Assembly: GCA_017503105.1 (NCBI GenBank)
Contig: JAFVTS010000012.1
Span: forward strand, 1-35,721
Reading direction: 5' to 3'
Length of the DNA: 35,721 bases
Origin: Clostridia bacterium
GTDB lineage: Bacteria > Bacillota > Clostridia > Oscillospirales > CAG-272
This document shows, piece by piece, positions 16,751 to 25,180 of the stretch (position 1 is its first letter; each line of letters begins with the position of its first letter). The position numbers were made by a program, and so were the translations under genes. The notes below the pieces were generated by a model. The model ran no database searches. It was not told where the DNA came from and saw nothing but the letters and a program-made list of their open reading frames with translations.

Positions 16751-17746
16751 ATGACCGCGAAAGATACTCAAAAATTAGAACGCATTTACGAAATTTTTAG
16801 CTCCAACTTTCAACTTACGAGGCTCTACAAATCATATCTTGAAAACTTTCCCGAGATGATAACGGAAGAGATGATAGAGGCGCTGTGCTCCGACGGCACG
16901 ACCGATAAAAAGGATGCCATAGCAGCCCTTCTCTGCGAATTTTTCGGCATCGATATTTTTCGCTCCGACGGGGAGAGATGCTTTATGCGCGATTACATAT
17001 CCCCATCCGTACGGCTTCTCGACGCAAAAAGATATACCGAGGACCCGTATTACAAAAACGTCAAAATCAAGGATATAAAAGACGGCAGATGGGAGCTCAG
17101 GTGGGAGTCGTACGCCCCGTATCGCGCAGTTATCTGCGACGATATGGTGATATGCGACGATATGAAGGAATACCCACCGCTCGGATTTTTTACCGAAAAA
17201 TTCGATTTCCCCGCCGTGCTTGAGGACGGAAACGAGTGGATGACCCTGACCCCCGTGGATATGGATACCTGCCAGGACGCCATAAGACGCTCGCGTGGGC
17301 GAGTAGTCACGTTTGGGCTTGGGCTCGGTTATTTCGCTTATATGGCATCGCAGAAGCCCGAGGTCGCGGAGGTTACGGTAGTAGAGCTGTCCGAGGACGT
17401 CATCAAGCTGTTCGGCACATACATCTTGCCCTACTTCCCTTACCCCGAAAAGATAAGAATAGTAAATTCGGACGCGTTCAAGTACGCCGAAGAAGTTATG
17501 CCAAAAGAGAATTTCGACTTTGCATTCGTAGACACTTGGCGTGATGCGTCCGACGGCGCTCCGATGTACAAAAAAATGAAGGCGCTTGAGCACCTTTCCG
17601 TGGGAACGGAGTTCTCATATTGGATAGAGAACTTCTTAATATCCCGTCTGCGCGCCGAAAAATACGCAGAATTGCGTGAAAAACTCGACACGGGTGTGGA
17701 CTTAAGCTATGAAAGCTTCATAAACGAGCTAAGAAATCCCATATAA
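16751..17746 (+). CDS. Class I SAM-methyltransferase / spermidine-synthase-fold protein
   Basis: A 331-residue soluble protein. The N-terminal half is helical and unrecognised. From about residue 190 it shows a Rossmann methyltransferase core: the glycine loop TFGLGLGYFAYMAS, the acidic strand end VTVVELSEDVIKLF (cofactor ribose-binding Glu), IVNSDAFKYAEE, and FDFAFVDTW at strand four. This order matches class I SAM enzymes and the polyamine synthases. The substrate is unknown and no RNA- or polyamine-specific motif is evident. It stands alone with its own promoter (ribosome site ACGGAGAT) and converges on pnp. Confidence 0.6.
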   Translation: MTAKDTQKLERIYEIFSSNFQLTRLYKSYLENFPEMITEEMIEALCSDGTTDKKDAIAALLCEFFGIDIFRSDGERCFMRDYISPSVRLLDAKRYTEDPYYKNVKIKDIKDGRWELRWESYAPYRAVICDDMVICDDMKEYPPLGFFTEKFDFPAVLEDGNEWMTLTPVDMDTCQDAIRRSRGRVVTFGLGLGYFAYMASQKPEVAEVTVVELSEDVIKLFGTYILPYFPYPEKIRIVNSDAFKYAEEVMPKENFDFAFVDTWRDASDGAPMYKKMKALEHLSVGTEFSYWIENFLISRLRAEKYAELREKLDTGVDLSYESFINELRNPI

Positions 17747-17822
17747 AATGCATCCGTATTTTTGGGAAAAAGCTCGTGCTTTTCACAGTAAGATACGCAA
17801 GAAATCTCTTTTGTAAAGAAAG

Positions 17823-17860
17823 AACCGCCGCGAATGCTCGCGGCGGTTTTCGTTATTTAT
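17823..17860. terminator. Bidirectional terminator between convergent genes
   Basis: AACCGCCGCGA (17823-17833), loop ATGC, TCGCGGCGGTT (17838-17848), then TTCGTTATTT to the right and TTCTTTCTTT on the minus strand. It serves the methyltransferase-like gene and pnp. Confidence 0.85.
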
Positions 17861-17868
17861 CTCTATTA

Positions 17869-19986
17869 TTACTCAGCCTTGGGAGCTGCGTCACGCATAG
17901 AAAGGTTCTGTCTGCCCTTCTCGTCGGTACCGAGATACTTAACTCTTACGGTGTCACCAACGCTTACGACGTCCTCGACCTTCTCGGTTCTCTCCTTCTG
18001 AAGCTTGGAGATGTGAACCATACCCTCCTTACCGGGAGCGTACTCAACGAACGCACCGATAGGAATGATCCTCGTAACGGTTCCCTCGTAGGTCTCACCG
18101 ACCTCGGGCTCGAATACGATAGCGTCGATTATAGCCTTTGCCATATCTGCGCTCGCCTTATCAACGGCGGCGATGTATACGGTTCCGTCATCCTCGATGT
18201 CGATCTTCGCACCGGTGTCTGCAACGATCTTCTGAATTACCTTTCCGCCCGAGCCGATTACCTCACGGATCTTATCGGGATCTATCTTCATCGTGATCAT
18301 CTTAGGAGCGTAAGCGGAAACCTCGGATCTGGGCGCGGGGATAGCGGCAAGAAGGATCTTGTCGATGATCTCGTCTCTTCCCTGGTGGGTAGTTTCGAGA
18401 GCGCGCTTGATGATCTCGGGGGTAAGACCGTCGATCTTAAGGTCCATCTGAATAGAGGTGATACCCTTGTGAGTACCTGCAACCTTGAAGTCCATATCGC
18501 CGTAGAAGTCCTCAAGACCCTGAATGTCGATCATAGTGTCCCAAGAGCCGTCCTCGGCGGTGATAAGACCGCAGGAAATACCCGCAACGGGAGCCTTGAT
18601 CGGAACGCCCGCATCCATAAGCGCGAGAGTAGAGCCGCAAACGGAGCCCTGAGAGGTAGAACCGTTGGAGCTTACGACCTCGGAAACGAGACGGATAGCA
18701 TAGGGGAATTCCTCCTCGGAGGGAAGAACGGGAACAAGGGAGCGCTCAGCGAGAGCACCGTGACCGATCTCGCGGCGTCCGGGGCTTCTCTGCGCCTTAG
18801 CTTCACCCGTGGAATAACCGGGCATATTGTAGTGATGCATATATCGCTTGGTCTCTTCATCGTCAAGGCCTTCAAGCTTCTGAGCGTCGGAAAGAGTGCC
18901 GAGAGTCGCGATGGTGAGGACCTGAGTCTGACCTCTGGTGAACAGACCCGAGCCGTGAACTCTGGGAAGAATTCCAACCTCGGCGGCAAGAGGACGGATC
19001 TCGTCCATTCTTCTGCCGTCAACACGCTTCTTGTCAACGAGGAGCCAACGACGAACGATCTTCTTCTGGATCTTGTAGATAAGTTCGGGAAGAACGACCT
19101 TGATGTCGGGGTACTTCTCTTCAAACTTCTCGGCGATATCGTCGATTATGGGCTGCATCTTAGCGTCGCGAACGTTCTTGTCGTCGGTGTCAAGCGCTTC
19201 CATAACACCCTTCTCGCAGTATGCAAAGATCTCGTCGAACATATCGTGATCAAGCTCACCCGAAGCATAGGAGAACTTGGGCTTGCCGATCTCGGCAACG
19301 ATGCCGTTGATGAAAGCAACGAGCTTCTTGATTTCCTCGTGAGCTATCATAATAGCCTCGTACATAGTTTCGTCGGAAACCTCGTTAGCGCCTGCCTCGA
19401 TCATAACGACCTTCTCAGCGGATGCGGCAACGGTGAGTTCAAGATCGCTCTTCTTTCTTTCCTCTGCGGTGGGGTTTACAACGATCTTGCCGTCAACAAG
19501 ACCCATAAATACGCCACCGATAGGTCCGTTCCACGGAATATCGGAAATGGAAAGAGCGACGGACGCGCCGATCATCGCGGTGATCTCAGGCGAGCAATCA
19601 GGGTCGACCGACATAATGGTGAGAAGGAGAGATACGTCGTTACGAAGATCCTTCGGGAAGAGGGGTCTTATGGGGCGGTCGATAACTCTGCCCGCAAGAA
19701 CAGCCTTCTCGGTGGGCTTACCCTCTCTTTTAAGGAAGCCGCCGGGAATCTTACCTACGGCGTACATCTTTTCGTCGTAGTCAACGGAAAGAGGAAGGAA
19801 ATCGATTCCCTCTCTTGGGGATGCGGATGCGGTCGCGCAAGCGAGAACGGTAGTCTCGCCGTAGCGGATCATTACGGAGCCGTTTGCAAGTCCTGCGACC
19901 TTGCCCGTTTCGATAACGAGGGGTCTGCCTGCGAGCTCGTAGTTGTAGACTCTGTACGAGTCAAAGGTTTTGTAGTGTTCTACCAT
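17869..19986 (-). CDS. pnp: Polyribonucleotide nucleotidyltransferase (PNPase)
   Basis: A 705-residue 3'-5' phosphorolytic exoribonuclease of normal length. Two RNase PH domains (about 15-145 and 310-540) flank the helical linker. The second holds the RGQTQVLT and GDMDFKVAGT active-site motifs, with the metal-binding Asp residues. KH (MKIDPDKIREVIGSGGKVIQKI) and S1 (GETYEGTVTRIIPIGAFVEYAPGKEGMVHIS) domains complete it. It degrades mRNA as a trimer. The ATG at 19986 follows a GGAGG ribosome site. A hairpin separates it from rpsO 200 bp upstream; the usual rpsO-pnp order is kept, and read-through is likely since no separate strong promoter is evident. Confidence 0.98.
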   Translation of the reverse strand: MVEHYKTFDSYRVYNYELAGRPLVIETGKVAGLANGSVMIRYGETTVLACATASASPREGIDFLPLSVDYDEKMYAVGKIPGGFLKREGKPTEKAVLAGRVIDRPIRPLFPKDLRNDVSLLLTIMSVDPDCSPEITAMIGASVALSISDIPWNGPIGGVFMGLVDGKIVVNPTAEERKKSDLELTVAASAEKVVMIEAGANEVSDETMYEAIMIAHEEIKKLVAFINGIVAEIGKPKFSYASGELDHDMFDEIFAYCEKGVMEALDTDDKNVRDAKMQPIIDDIAEKFEEKYPDIKVVLPELIYKIQKKIVRRWLLVDKKRVDGRRMDEIRPLAAEVGILPRVHGSGLFTRGQTQVLTIATLGTLSDAQKLEGLDDEETKRYMHHYNMPGYSTGEAKAQRSPGRREIGHGALAERSLVPVLPSEEEFPYAIRLVSEVVSSNGSTSQGSVCGSTLALMDAGVPIKAPVAGISCGLITAEDGSWDTMIDIQGLEDFYGDMDFKVAGTHKGITSIQMDLKIDGLTPEIIKRALETTHQGRDEIIDKILLAAIPAPRSEVSAYAPKMITMKIDPDKIREVIGSGGKVIQKIVADTGAKIDIEDDGTVYIAAVDKASADMAKAIIDAIVFEPEVGETYEGTVTRIIPIGAFVEYAPGKEGMVHISKLQKERTEKVEDVVSVGDTVRVKYLGTDEKGRQNLSMRDAAPKAE

Positions 19987-20141
19987 TTGTTTTTCCTCCG
20001 TTTTGTTTTTTCTTTTTTTGCGAAAAACACGGCGAACATAGCACTTAAATAAACCTTCGGGACCTCGCTCGACGGCATATTTAACTGCTACTTCCGCAGC
20101 ACTCTTCGCTTTTTTGCTTTTTAAAATCGAGCTCTCGCAAG

Positions 20142-20170
20142 AAACGGGAACGAAAAAGCCGTTCCCGTTT
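20142..20170 (-). terminator. Hairpin between rpsO and pnp
   Basis: On the minus strand AAACGGGAACG and CGTTCCCGTTT form an eleven-pair stem, followed by a weak CTTGCGAG stretch. It may be a partial terminator or a processing site at the 3' end of rpsO. Confidence 0.65.
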
Positions 20171-20213
20171 TCTTATCGAAAAAGCCCGGGAAAGTAACGC
20201 GCGAAAAACGGGA

Positions 20214-20480
20214 TTACTTTCTGAGACCGAGTCTCTTAATTACTGCTCTGTATCTCTCGATATCCTTCTTAGCAAGGTAATTAAGGAGCTGCTTTCTGTG
20301 TCCGACCATCTTGGAAAGACCTCTCTGAGAGTGGAAGTCCTTGGGGTTCTTCTTCATGTGCTCGGTGAGGCTATTGATTCTATCGGTAAGGATAGCTATC
20401 TGAACCTCGGGGGAGCCTGTGTCTCTCTCATTGATCTTGTACTCTTCAATGATGGCAGTCTTGGTTTCCTTAGAAATCAT
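20214..20480 (-). CDS. rpsO: 30S ribosomal protein S15
   Basis: An 88-residue protein of the standard length for S15, with [46 protein letters not shown] and a C-terminal [13 protein letters not shown]. It binds 16S rRNA early in 30S assembly. The ribosome site is AAAGGTGA. It has its own promoter about 130 bp upstream and a leader that could carry S15 autoregulation, though I cannot identify a known leader class. Confidence 0.98.
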   Translation of the reverse strand: MISKETKTAIIEEYKINERDTGSPEVQIAILTDRINSLTEHMKKNPKDFHSQRGLSKMVGHRKQLLNYLAKKDIERYRAVIKRLGLRK

Positions 20481-20610
20481 TTTTCTTCACCTTTCTGTTC
20501 TTATTTACCAAGCAACCGAGCAACGTGCGGGTGAAAAGCGCAAAGCCACGCAAAGGATATTTCCAAAACGGAGCAAAGGCCATACACAAAACCAAGTTGC
20601 AGGCTTTAGT

Positions 20611-20639
20611 ATTATATCACAAAATTCGCCGTTTGTAAA
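20611..20639 (-). promoter_or_regulatory. Promoter of rpsO
   Basis: Minus strand TTTACA (20639-20634), 17-bp spacer, TATAAT (20616-20611). The gap from 20640 to 20875 is AT-rich and I see no gene or repeat in it. Confidence 0.8.
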
Positions 20640-20875
20640 GTAGTTTTGAAAAAATATTTTTCTTATATTATAATAATTGTAGAAAATGACGTTAAGTTCC
20701 TGAAATTCCCAAGCTTTTTATGTAAAATAGACAAATATAGAACCGTTTTTTTAGTGGAAATGCTATTTTATTTAATGAATATTCCCCTGCCCTATTACAT
20801 ATAATAAAATACCGAAAGAAAAACGGATAAGCAAGCCCGATATTAAGCTTTTTTTGAAAACTTCTTAAAAAGGGG

Positions 20876-20904
20876 TTGACATTTCGGAATAATAGTGCTA
20901 TAAT
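20876..20904 (+). promoter_or_regulatory. Consensus promoter of the tRNA pair
   Basis: TTGACA (20876-20881), 17-bp spacer, TATAAT (20899-20904), 36 bp before the first tRNA. Confidence 0.9.
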
Positions 20905-20940
20905 AGATAAGCGCAATACGGAAGATGCGCGGTCATTTAT

Positions 20941-21028
20941 GCCGGAATGGCGGAATTGGCAGACGCCCGGGACTTAAAATCCCGTGAGATTTTTTCTCGT
21001 ACCGGTTCGACCCCGGCTTCCGGCACCA
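20941..21028 (+). tRNA. tRNA-Leu (anticodon UAA)
   Basis: Acceptor arms GCCGGAA/TTCCGGC, anticodon loop CTTAAAA within a CGGGA/TCCCG stem, a long variable arm as expected for a class II tRNA, and an encoded CCA end. Confidence 0.96.
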
Positions 21029-21034
21029 TAATAT

Positions 21035-21112
<78 letters not shown>

Positions 21113-21113
21113 A

Positions 21114-21144
21114 AAAACGACAGGTTTCGACCTGTCGTTTTTTT
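21114..21144 (+). terminator. Terminator of the tRNA operon
   Basis: ACGACAGGT (21117-21125), TTCG loop, ACCTGTCGT, then a run of seven or more T. Confidence 0.92.
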
Positions 21145-21148
21145 ATCC

Positions 21149-21322
21149 AAGCCGCAGGCTTGGCATATCATCACCGCGCGAAGCGTGGTGTATATCATCA
21201 GCCCCTCTGGGGCTGTATCTCATCACGCGAAGCGTGCATTCCCCTGCGGCTTGATGATATACAAAACTTCGTTTTGGTGATATACAATGCTGCGCATTGA
21301 TGATATACACGGCTTTGCCGTG
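21149..21322. repeat. Array of triloop hairpins with TATATCATCA-type linkers
   Basis: Seven short palindromes with 3-nt loops follow one another: AAGCC-GCA-GGCTT (21149), CACCGCGC-GAA-GCGTGGTG (21172), GCCCC-TCT-GGGGC (21201), CACGC-GAA-GCGTG (21224), CAAAAC-TTC-GTTTTG (21262), CAATGC-TGC-GCATTG (21285) and CACGGC-TTT-GCCGTG (21308). In the left half the linkers read TATATCATCA or close variants; in the right half they read the reverse complement, TGATGATATA. CCTGCGGCTT at 21244 mirrors AAGCCGCAGG at 21149, so the array as a whole is also an inverted repeat. I do not recognise a named family. Confidence 0.85.
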
Positions 21323-21333
21323 ATTGAGTTCGA

Positions 21334-21346
21334 GGGTTCAAATCCC
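21334..21346 (+). other. tRNA T-arm relic 1
   Basis: GGGTTCAAATCCC, a T-stem and canonical TTCAAAT T-loop, stands without the rest of a tRNA and is followed by an intrinsic terminator at 21394. Confidence 0.55.
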
Positions 21347-21393
21347 GTAAGCAAAACGGCAAAAATATCTTTTTTATAGCCCTTTCACAAAAG

Positions 21394-21429
21394 AACTCGG
21401 AACACCATTTGGTGCGCCGAGTTTTTCTT
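21394..21429 (+). terminator. Terminator after T-arm relic 1
   Basis: AACTCGG (21394-21400) pairs with CCGAGTT (21417-21423), with inner CACC/GGTG pairing, then TTTCTTT. There is no gene between it and the tRNA operon. Confidence 0.65.
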
Positions 21430-21448
21430 TCGCTGTGCTAAGTTGCGC

Positions 21449-21460
21449 GGGATTTGAACC
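21449..21460 (-). other. tRNA T-arm relic 2, inverted
   Basis: On the minus strand this reads GGTTCAAATCCC, followed by GCGC, again a T-arm-like fragment without a full tRNA. Confidence 0.45.
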
Positions 21461-21604
21461 GAACGACCTTCGGAGAAGGTCGTGGGTAAGCTCCAGAAAA
21501 AACGGTTAATAATCGTTTTTGTGAAGCGTGTCACGAAAATAACGAGCCGAAGAAGCGAGTGTACCGAGCGACACACGGCGACTGTATTTTCGGAAGGGCA
21601 TGAA

Positions 21605-21617
21605 AAATCCCACTCCC
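21605..21617 (+). other. Direct repeat of the tRNA-fMet 3' end (att-like)
   Basis: AAATCCCACTCCC matches 21093-21105 inside the T-loop and acceptor of tRNA-fMet exactly. As in the tRNA, a CCAAAAAA stretch and a terminator follow. This could be an old attachment site or a decayed tRNA copy. No integrase gene lies between the two copies. Confidence 0.5.
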
Positions 21618-21631
21618 AAGGCCAAAAAAGG

Positions 21632-21676
21632 AACAGTAGATTGATACGGGTAGTATCGACCTACTGTTTTCTTTTT
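21632..21676 (+). terminator. Terminator after the fMet-like repeat
   Basis: AACAGTAG (21632-21639) pairs with CTACTGTT (21661-21668), with inner GATAC/GTATC pairing, then TTCTTTTT. The remainder of 21113-21860 holds no protein gene that I can support. Confidence 0.65.
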
Positions 21677-21788
21677 ATCGTTAAAAATTGACCGAAAGTC
21701 CTTGATTTACAAGGGCTTGTTTGTTTTCTTGGTGCATTTCGGTATTTGCGGTGCCTATATCTTGTGCCTCGGATGTCCTAAAATGCAG

Positions 21789-21823
21789 AAAAGCACTACT
21801 CCCCGTCAAGGTGTAGTGCTTTC
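21789..21823 (-). terminator. Terminator of the NERD gene
   Basis: AAAGCACTAC (21790-21799) and GTAGTGCTTT (21813-21822) form a ten-pair stem; leftward it continues into TCTGCATTTT. It lies about 40 bp past the NERD stop codon. Confidence 0.7.
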
Positions 21824-21860
21824 CTATCGTTAAAAGATTGGTATTCGTTAAATTACTGAT

Positions 21861-22715
21861 TTAGTGTTTGCCCAACTCAATGTAATCCAATTTGCATAAA
21901 GCGTAGATGCTGATGCGACCGTTATCGCTAACTTGGATTTTTGCATTTTCGAGAGTTATAGTTCTTACTGAGGCATCCACCATAGTAATATGCAATTCGT
22001 CATAAGACCAATGGTGGGAGATGCCGATGGAAGTGATATTGTCCGCAGAAATATTCCCTTGGGGAGTTTCAAATCGCAATGTGGCTCGGTTGATAATACA
22101 ATGCAAGGACTTTCCCCAAGCGTTGGCATATAGATAGTCGGCGGGAACACATTTTTCGAAAAAGTCATTTGCACTTGTGCCGAAAGAAGCCTTGCCGTCA
22201 TTGCTGATATAATCCACAAGGTCTTGATAGCGATCAAACCATACGTTATCCGAAAAAGCGGAAACCGACTCAAGCTCATCATCCTCAAAGAACACAATGG
22301 CATTCACCCACGCTTTAAGGGGGATTTGCTTTCGCAAAAGGTATATGGCTCTTCCAAGTTGTTTGAATGGTGATTTCAGGAGCTTTGTATGCATCTCTCC
22401 CGTCCACCTGTCCGTTTTTTCTTGCAAAAAGCCATCATCGCGTTCGGTCAGACATCCCTTCCAACGCTTAACCTCTATGGCGAACAGCTTATTATTATGG
22501 AGCACCAAGCAATCTATTTCAGCATTGCCGTCGGATGTGGAAATGACTACATTTCTTTTAATTTTACACGAAGGAAGCTCTCTGCGGAGTCTATATGTAA
22601 ATTCATCCTCGCCGTAATTACCGTAACGCTTCGCCTCATTGACATACGGAATGGAGGACTCCCCGGCTCGTACAAAGCCCATTTTGATTTTATGAAAAAA
22701 CGCTCGAATTCCCAC
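21861..22715 (-). CDS. NERD-domain (nuclease-related) protein
   Basis: A 284-residue protein. Residues about 30-140 form a NERD domain: GEDEFTYRLRRELP, then NAEIDCLVLHNNKLFAIEVKRWKG, which holds the D...ExK core of the PD-(D/E)XK nuclease fold, and a KSPFKQLGRAIYLLRKQI helix. The C-terminal half (LHCIINRATLRFETPQGNIS onward) is an unrecognised beta-rich region. NERD proteins are linked to DNA processing and occur on mobile elements; a precise role is not known. The start is a GTG at 22715, chosen because AAGGAGGT lies seven bases upstream. It has its own promoter and terminator and sits right beside the tRNA-relic region. Confidence 0.8.
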   Translation of the reverse strand: MGIRAFFHKIKMGFVRAGESSIPYVNEAKRYGNYGEDEFTYRLRRELPSCKIKRNVVISTSDGNAEIDCLVLHNNKLFAIEVKRWKGCLTERDDGFLQEKTDRWTGEMHTKLLKSPFKQLGRAIYLLRKQIPLKAWVNAIVFFEDDELESVSAFSDNVWFDRYQDLVDYISNDGKASFGTSANDFFEKCVPADYLYANAWGKSLHCIINRATLRFETPQGNISADNITSIGISHHWSYDELHITMVDASVRTITLENAKIQVSDNGRISIYALCKLDYIELGKH

Positions 22716-22745
22716 GGGATACCTCCTTCGGTATTTAATACATTT

Positions 22746-22774
22746 ATTATACCACTTTTTTATGAATTTTTCAA
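22746..22774 (-). promoter_or_regulatory. Promoter of the NERD gene
   Basis: Minus strand TTGAAA (22774-22769), 17-bp spacer, TATAAT (22751-22746), 30 bp before the GTG start. Confidence 0.75.
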
Positions 22775-22784
22775 TCGTTTAATA

Positions 22785-22818
22785 GCAAAAAAAGAGCCGA
22801 CCTTTATAGCCGACTCTT
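22785..22818 (-). terminator. Leftward terminator-like hairpin upstream of the NERD promoter
   Basis: On the minus strand AAGAGTCGGC pairs with GTCGGCTCTT (two G-U), followed by TTTTTTT. No leftward gene lies to its right, so it may be a relic or may block antisense transcripts from the regulatory operon. Confidence 0.55.
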
Positions 22819-22894
22819 AATATGAGTAAGTTTCAATTTTTGATTTAGGCACTTCAAGAAGTTGCACATTTTTGCTGTAATATTAACTTGACCT

Positions 22895-22924
22895 GTTGCA
22901 AAATCAAAGCAACTGTGATATAAT
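22895..22924 (+). promoter_or_regulatory. Promoter of the regulator operon, with overlapping dyad
   Basis: TTGCAA (22896-22901), 17-bp spacer, TATAAT (22919-22924). GTTGC (22895-22899) and GCAAC (22909-22913) form a dyad across the -35 and spacer, a plausible operator for the adjacent Xre protein. Confidence 0.65.
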
Positions 22925-22962
22925 AGAATATATTCAAGTTTTGGCACTTGCGAGGTATAAAT

Positions 22963-23184
22963 ATGGGTATCAGCTATAAAAAACTATGGGTTCTCCTTAT
23001 TGAGAAGGATATTACAAGGGCGCAGATGCGCAGAGATTTGAAGATTGCCACGGGTACGATGAGCAAACTTAACAAGGGCGAAGAAGTCGCCTTGTCGGTG
23101 CTTCTCCGTATATGCGAATATTTAGATTGTGACATTGGTGACATCTGCTCTGCTGTTAAGCCGAAAAAGGAGGACACCGTATGA
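22963..23184 (+). CDS. Small Xre/Cro-type transcriptional regulator
   Basis: A 73-residue protein that is almost entirely one helix-turn-helix domain: ISYKKLWVLLIEKDITRAQMRRDLKIATGTMSKLNKGEEVALSVLLRICEYLDCDIGDIC, the pattern of the short HTH_26/Cro group. The ATG at 22963 is chosen because CGAGG lies seven bases upstream; a TTG at 22948 would add five residues. The stop overlaps the next start (ATGA at 23181), so it is translationally coupled to the response regulator. It probably controls this operon or the export locus downstream. Confidence 0.85.
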   Translation: MGISYKKLWVLLIEKDITRAQMRRDLKIATGTMSKLNKGEEVALSVLLRICEYLDCDIGDICSAVKPKKEDTV

Positions 23185-23912
23185 TACAGATTGCAATTTG
23201 CGATGATGAGAAGAAGATACTCGACGAAGTGTCGGGCTACATAAAGAATTATGCAGAAAATAAAAGTGATCTTGACATTGAGGTGTTTCGCTTCGATTCC
23301 GCAAGGACTCTGATCAGCACGTTAGAGGACGGAAAATCCTTCGATATTTTTGTGCTTGACGTTTATATCGGTGATGAAATGGGAACGGAGCTTGCAGATT
23401 GCATCAGAAAAAACGGGATCGAAAGCCCCATTATTTTCGCAACGACCTCGCTTGAACACGCTCCGCAGAGCTATGAAACAGGAACGCTCCGCTATCTCAT
23501 AAAGCCAATCAATCCACGAAAGTTTTACGAGGCATTGGATGCGGCTCTTCTTCAAGTGAAAAGAACCCGCGACCGTTATTTGAAATTCAAGACAGAAAAC
23601 GGTGTTGCGAGCGTAAACGCAAACCACATTATGTACTCGGAAGCGCACGACCATTATCAATATATGAGGAAAGATGATGGCGAAGAAATCAAAGTCAGAA
23701 TGACCGTTACGGAGCTTTTTACAATACTCAGCAGATACGGTGGTTTTGTTCGTATCGGAAGTGCGTATATTGTCAATCTGAGGCACGTTAAGAACGTAAC
23801 TCCGACAAACGTATGCCTATATAACAATTACAAAATTCAAATTCCGAGAGGAAAATTTACCGAGATCAAGAACACCTTTTGGAATTTTCAATGCGAAGGA
23901 CAGGAGGATTAA
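23181..23912 (+). CDS. LytTR-family response regulator
   Basis: A 243-residue AgrA-like regulator. The receiver domain covers residues 1-120 with the acidic pair D8/D9, phospho-acceptor D60 in FVLDVY and the conserved Lys K108 in YLIKPI. A LytTR DNA-binding domain spans about 140-238 (YLKFKTENGVASVNANHIMYSEAHDHYQYM, FVRIGSAYIVNLRHVKNV). LytTR proteins bind two short direct repeats one helical face apart, a layout seen at 25181-25216. It is followed after six bases by its sensor kinase. Such pairs often respond to peptide signals. Confidence 0.93.
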   Translation: MIQIAICDDEKKILDEVSGYIKNYAENKSDLDIEVFRFDSARTLISTLEDGKSFDIFVLDVYIGDEMGTELADCIRKNGIESPIIFATTSLEHAPQSYETGTLRYLIKPINPRKFYEALDAALLQVKRTRDRYLKFKTENGVASVNANHIMYSEAHDHYQYMRKDDGEEIKVRMTVTELFTILSRYGGFVRIGSAYIVNLRHVKNVTPTNVCLYNNYKIQIPRGKFTEIKNTFWNFQCEGQED

Positions 23913-23918
23913 ACGAGC

Positions 23919-25175
23919 ATGACCGGAACTATCGTTGAATTTATACTTTTACTGATCGCTCACGCTGCTGCCGGCATCTATTCCTCTACTCTCAAATACA
24001 GCAAAAAGATTACTTATCTCGTATGGGGCACTTGGGTAGTCCTTCAAACAGGACTTCTGTTCTTTGCGGAATTTGTGCTGACAAATTGGGCGTTGCAGTT
24101 CTTCATTGGATTCGTTCTTTCTCTTGTGGGACAGTATGTAATATTCTTTGCAACCACCAAGGGCAGACTTGCGCAGAGAATCTTTACCATGCTGACCTAT
24201 TCGATCTTTTTCTGCATCGTCATGTCACTCCTTACTATGATAAGCGGCACGTTCAGCGAGTTGCATTGGGCACTTACCTCGCTCATCCAAGCGGTTCTGC
24301 TTTCGGCTATCGTTATCTATTTTCTTCGCTACGTTTGCACCCTTTGTCGGACGGCATCAAAGAACATTAAGGCGGGTTGGGCGCCTTTGATATTTGTGAA
24401 CATTGTCTTTATCATTACCATAATACTGTCCTCGGTATTCCCGGTAAGGCTTACAAGTTTTAACGATCCTGCGGTTATTACATTCGTATTTTTAAGCATT
24501 TCGATCATGGCGGTGTATCCCGTTATCTTCTCAAGCATTAACCATATGTCCGAAGCTGCTGAAAAAAGAGAGATCGAAACACAAAACAAGCTGCTTGTAG
24601 CGCAGATCGAAGCAGAAACTGCACAGCTTGCGGCGGACAGTCAATCAAGACACGATAGACGTCACCACAATCTCATTATGCTTGGCTTGGCGAAAGACGG
24701 AGATTATGAAAGTCTTAAAGAATATCTTGAAAGTCTCGTAGAGGATGATAACAAGGTATGGGGCGAAACAAGATACTGTGAGAATACCACGATAAATATG
24801 ATTTTGACTATGTATAAAAGACGGGCAAAAGAAAACGGTATCTCCGTAAAGATCTCCGCCAAAGCAAGTAATAACCTTGCAATTCCTCCGCAGGATCTCG
24901 TTATTGTAATTGCCAATCTCTTTGAAAATGCGATCAATGCAACCGCAAAACTGAAAGGTAAAGGCAAAAATATTGATATTCAAATTAAAGAAAGCCCCGA
25001 ACGGTTGCTTATTAAGATAGACAATCCGTGCAGGGCAAATCTGAGTTTTGATGAAACGCTCTACGGCATCGGTATTCGCTCGGTGATCACCGCCACGACC
25101 AAGTACGAAGGTATGTACGATTTCACCGCCGAGGACGGTGTGTTTTCCGCCAAAATCATCCTGAATTTGAGGTAA
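23919..25175 (+). CDS. AgrC-like GHKL sensor histidine kinase
   Basis: A 418-residue kinase. About six membrane helices fill residues 5-205, with no large extracellular domain, as in peptide-sensing AgrC-type sensors. A coiled linker leads to the H-box RHDRRHH with H245 as the likely phospho-acceptor. The GHKL ATPase domain includes the N-box IANLFENAINA and the glycine box YGIGIRSVI. It pairs with the LytTR regulator just upstream. A terminator follows. The signal is unknown; no AgrB/AgrD-like gene is seen. Confidence 0.9.
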   Translation: MTGTIVEFILLLIAHAAAGIYSSTLKYSKKITYLVWGTWVVLQTGLLFFAEFVLTNWALQFFIGFVLSLVGQYVIFFATTKGRLAQRIFTMLTYSIFFCIVMSLLTMISGTFSELHWALTSLIQAVLLSAIVIYFLRYVCTLCRTASKNIKAGWAPLIFVNIVFIITIILSSVFPVRLTSFNDPAVITFVFLSISIMAVYPVIFSSINHMSEAAEKREIETQNKLLVAQIEAETAQLAADSQSRHDRRHHNLIMLGLAKDGDYESLKEYLESLVEDDNKVWGETRYCENTTINMILTMYKRRAKENGISVKISAKASNNLAIPPQDLVIVIANLFENAINATAKLKGKGKNIDIQIKESPERLLIKIDNPCRANLSFDETLYGIGIRSVITATTKYEGMYDFTAEDGVFSAKIILNLR

Positions 25176-25180
25176 AAATT

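Noticed and set aside
17776-20052. Long plus-strand open frame of 758 codons
   Set aside because: It is antisense to pnp, whose protein is unmistakable. The frame has no recognisable domain and arises from the codon bias of the real gene.
20692-20916. Minus-strand 74-codon frame upstream of the tRNAs
   Set aside because: AT-rich, no ribosome site, overlaps the tRNA promoter and shows no domain.
21149-21322. CRISPR-like array
   Set aside because: The repeated element is only 8-10 bp, the units between are palindromes rather than unrelated spacers, and no cas gene is nearby.
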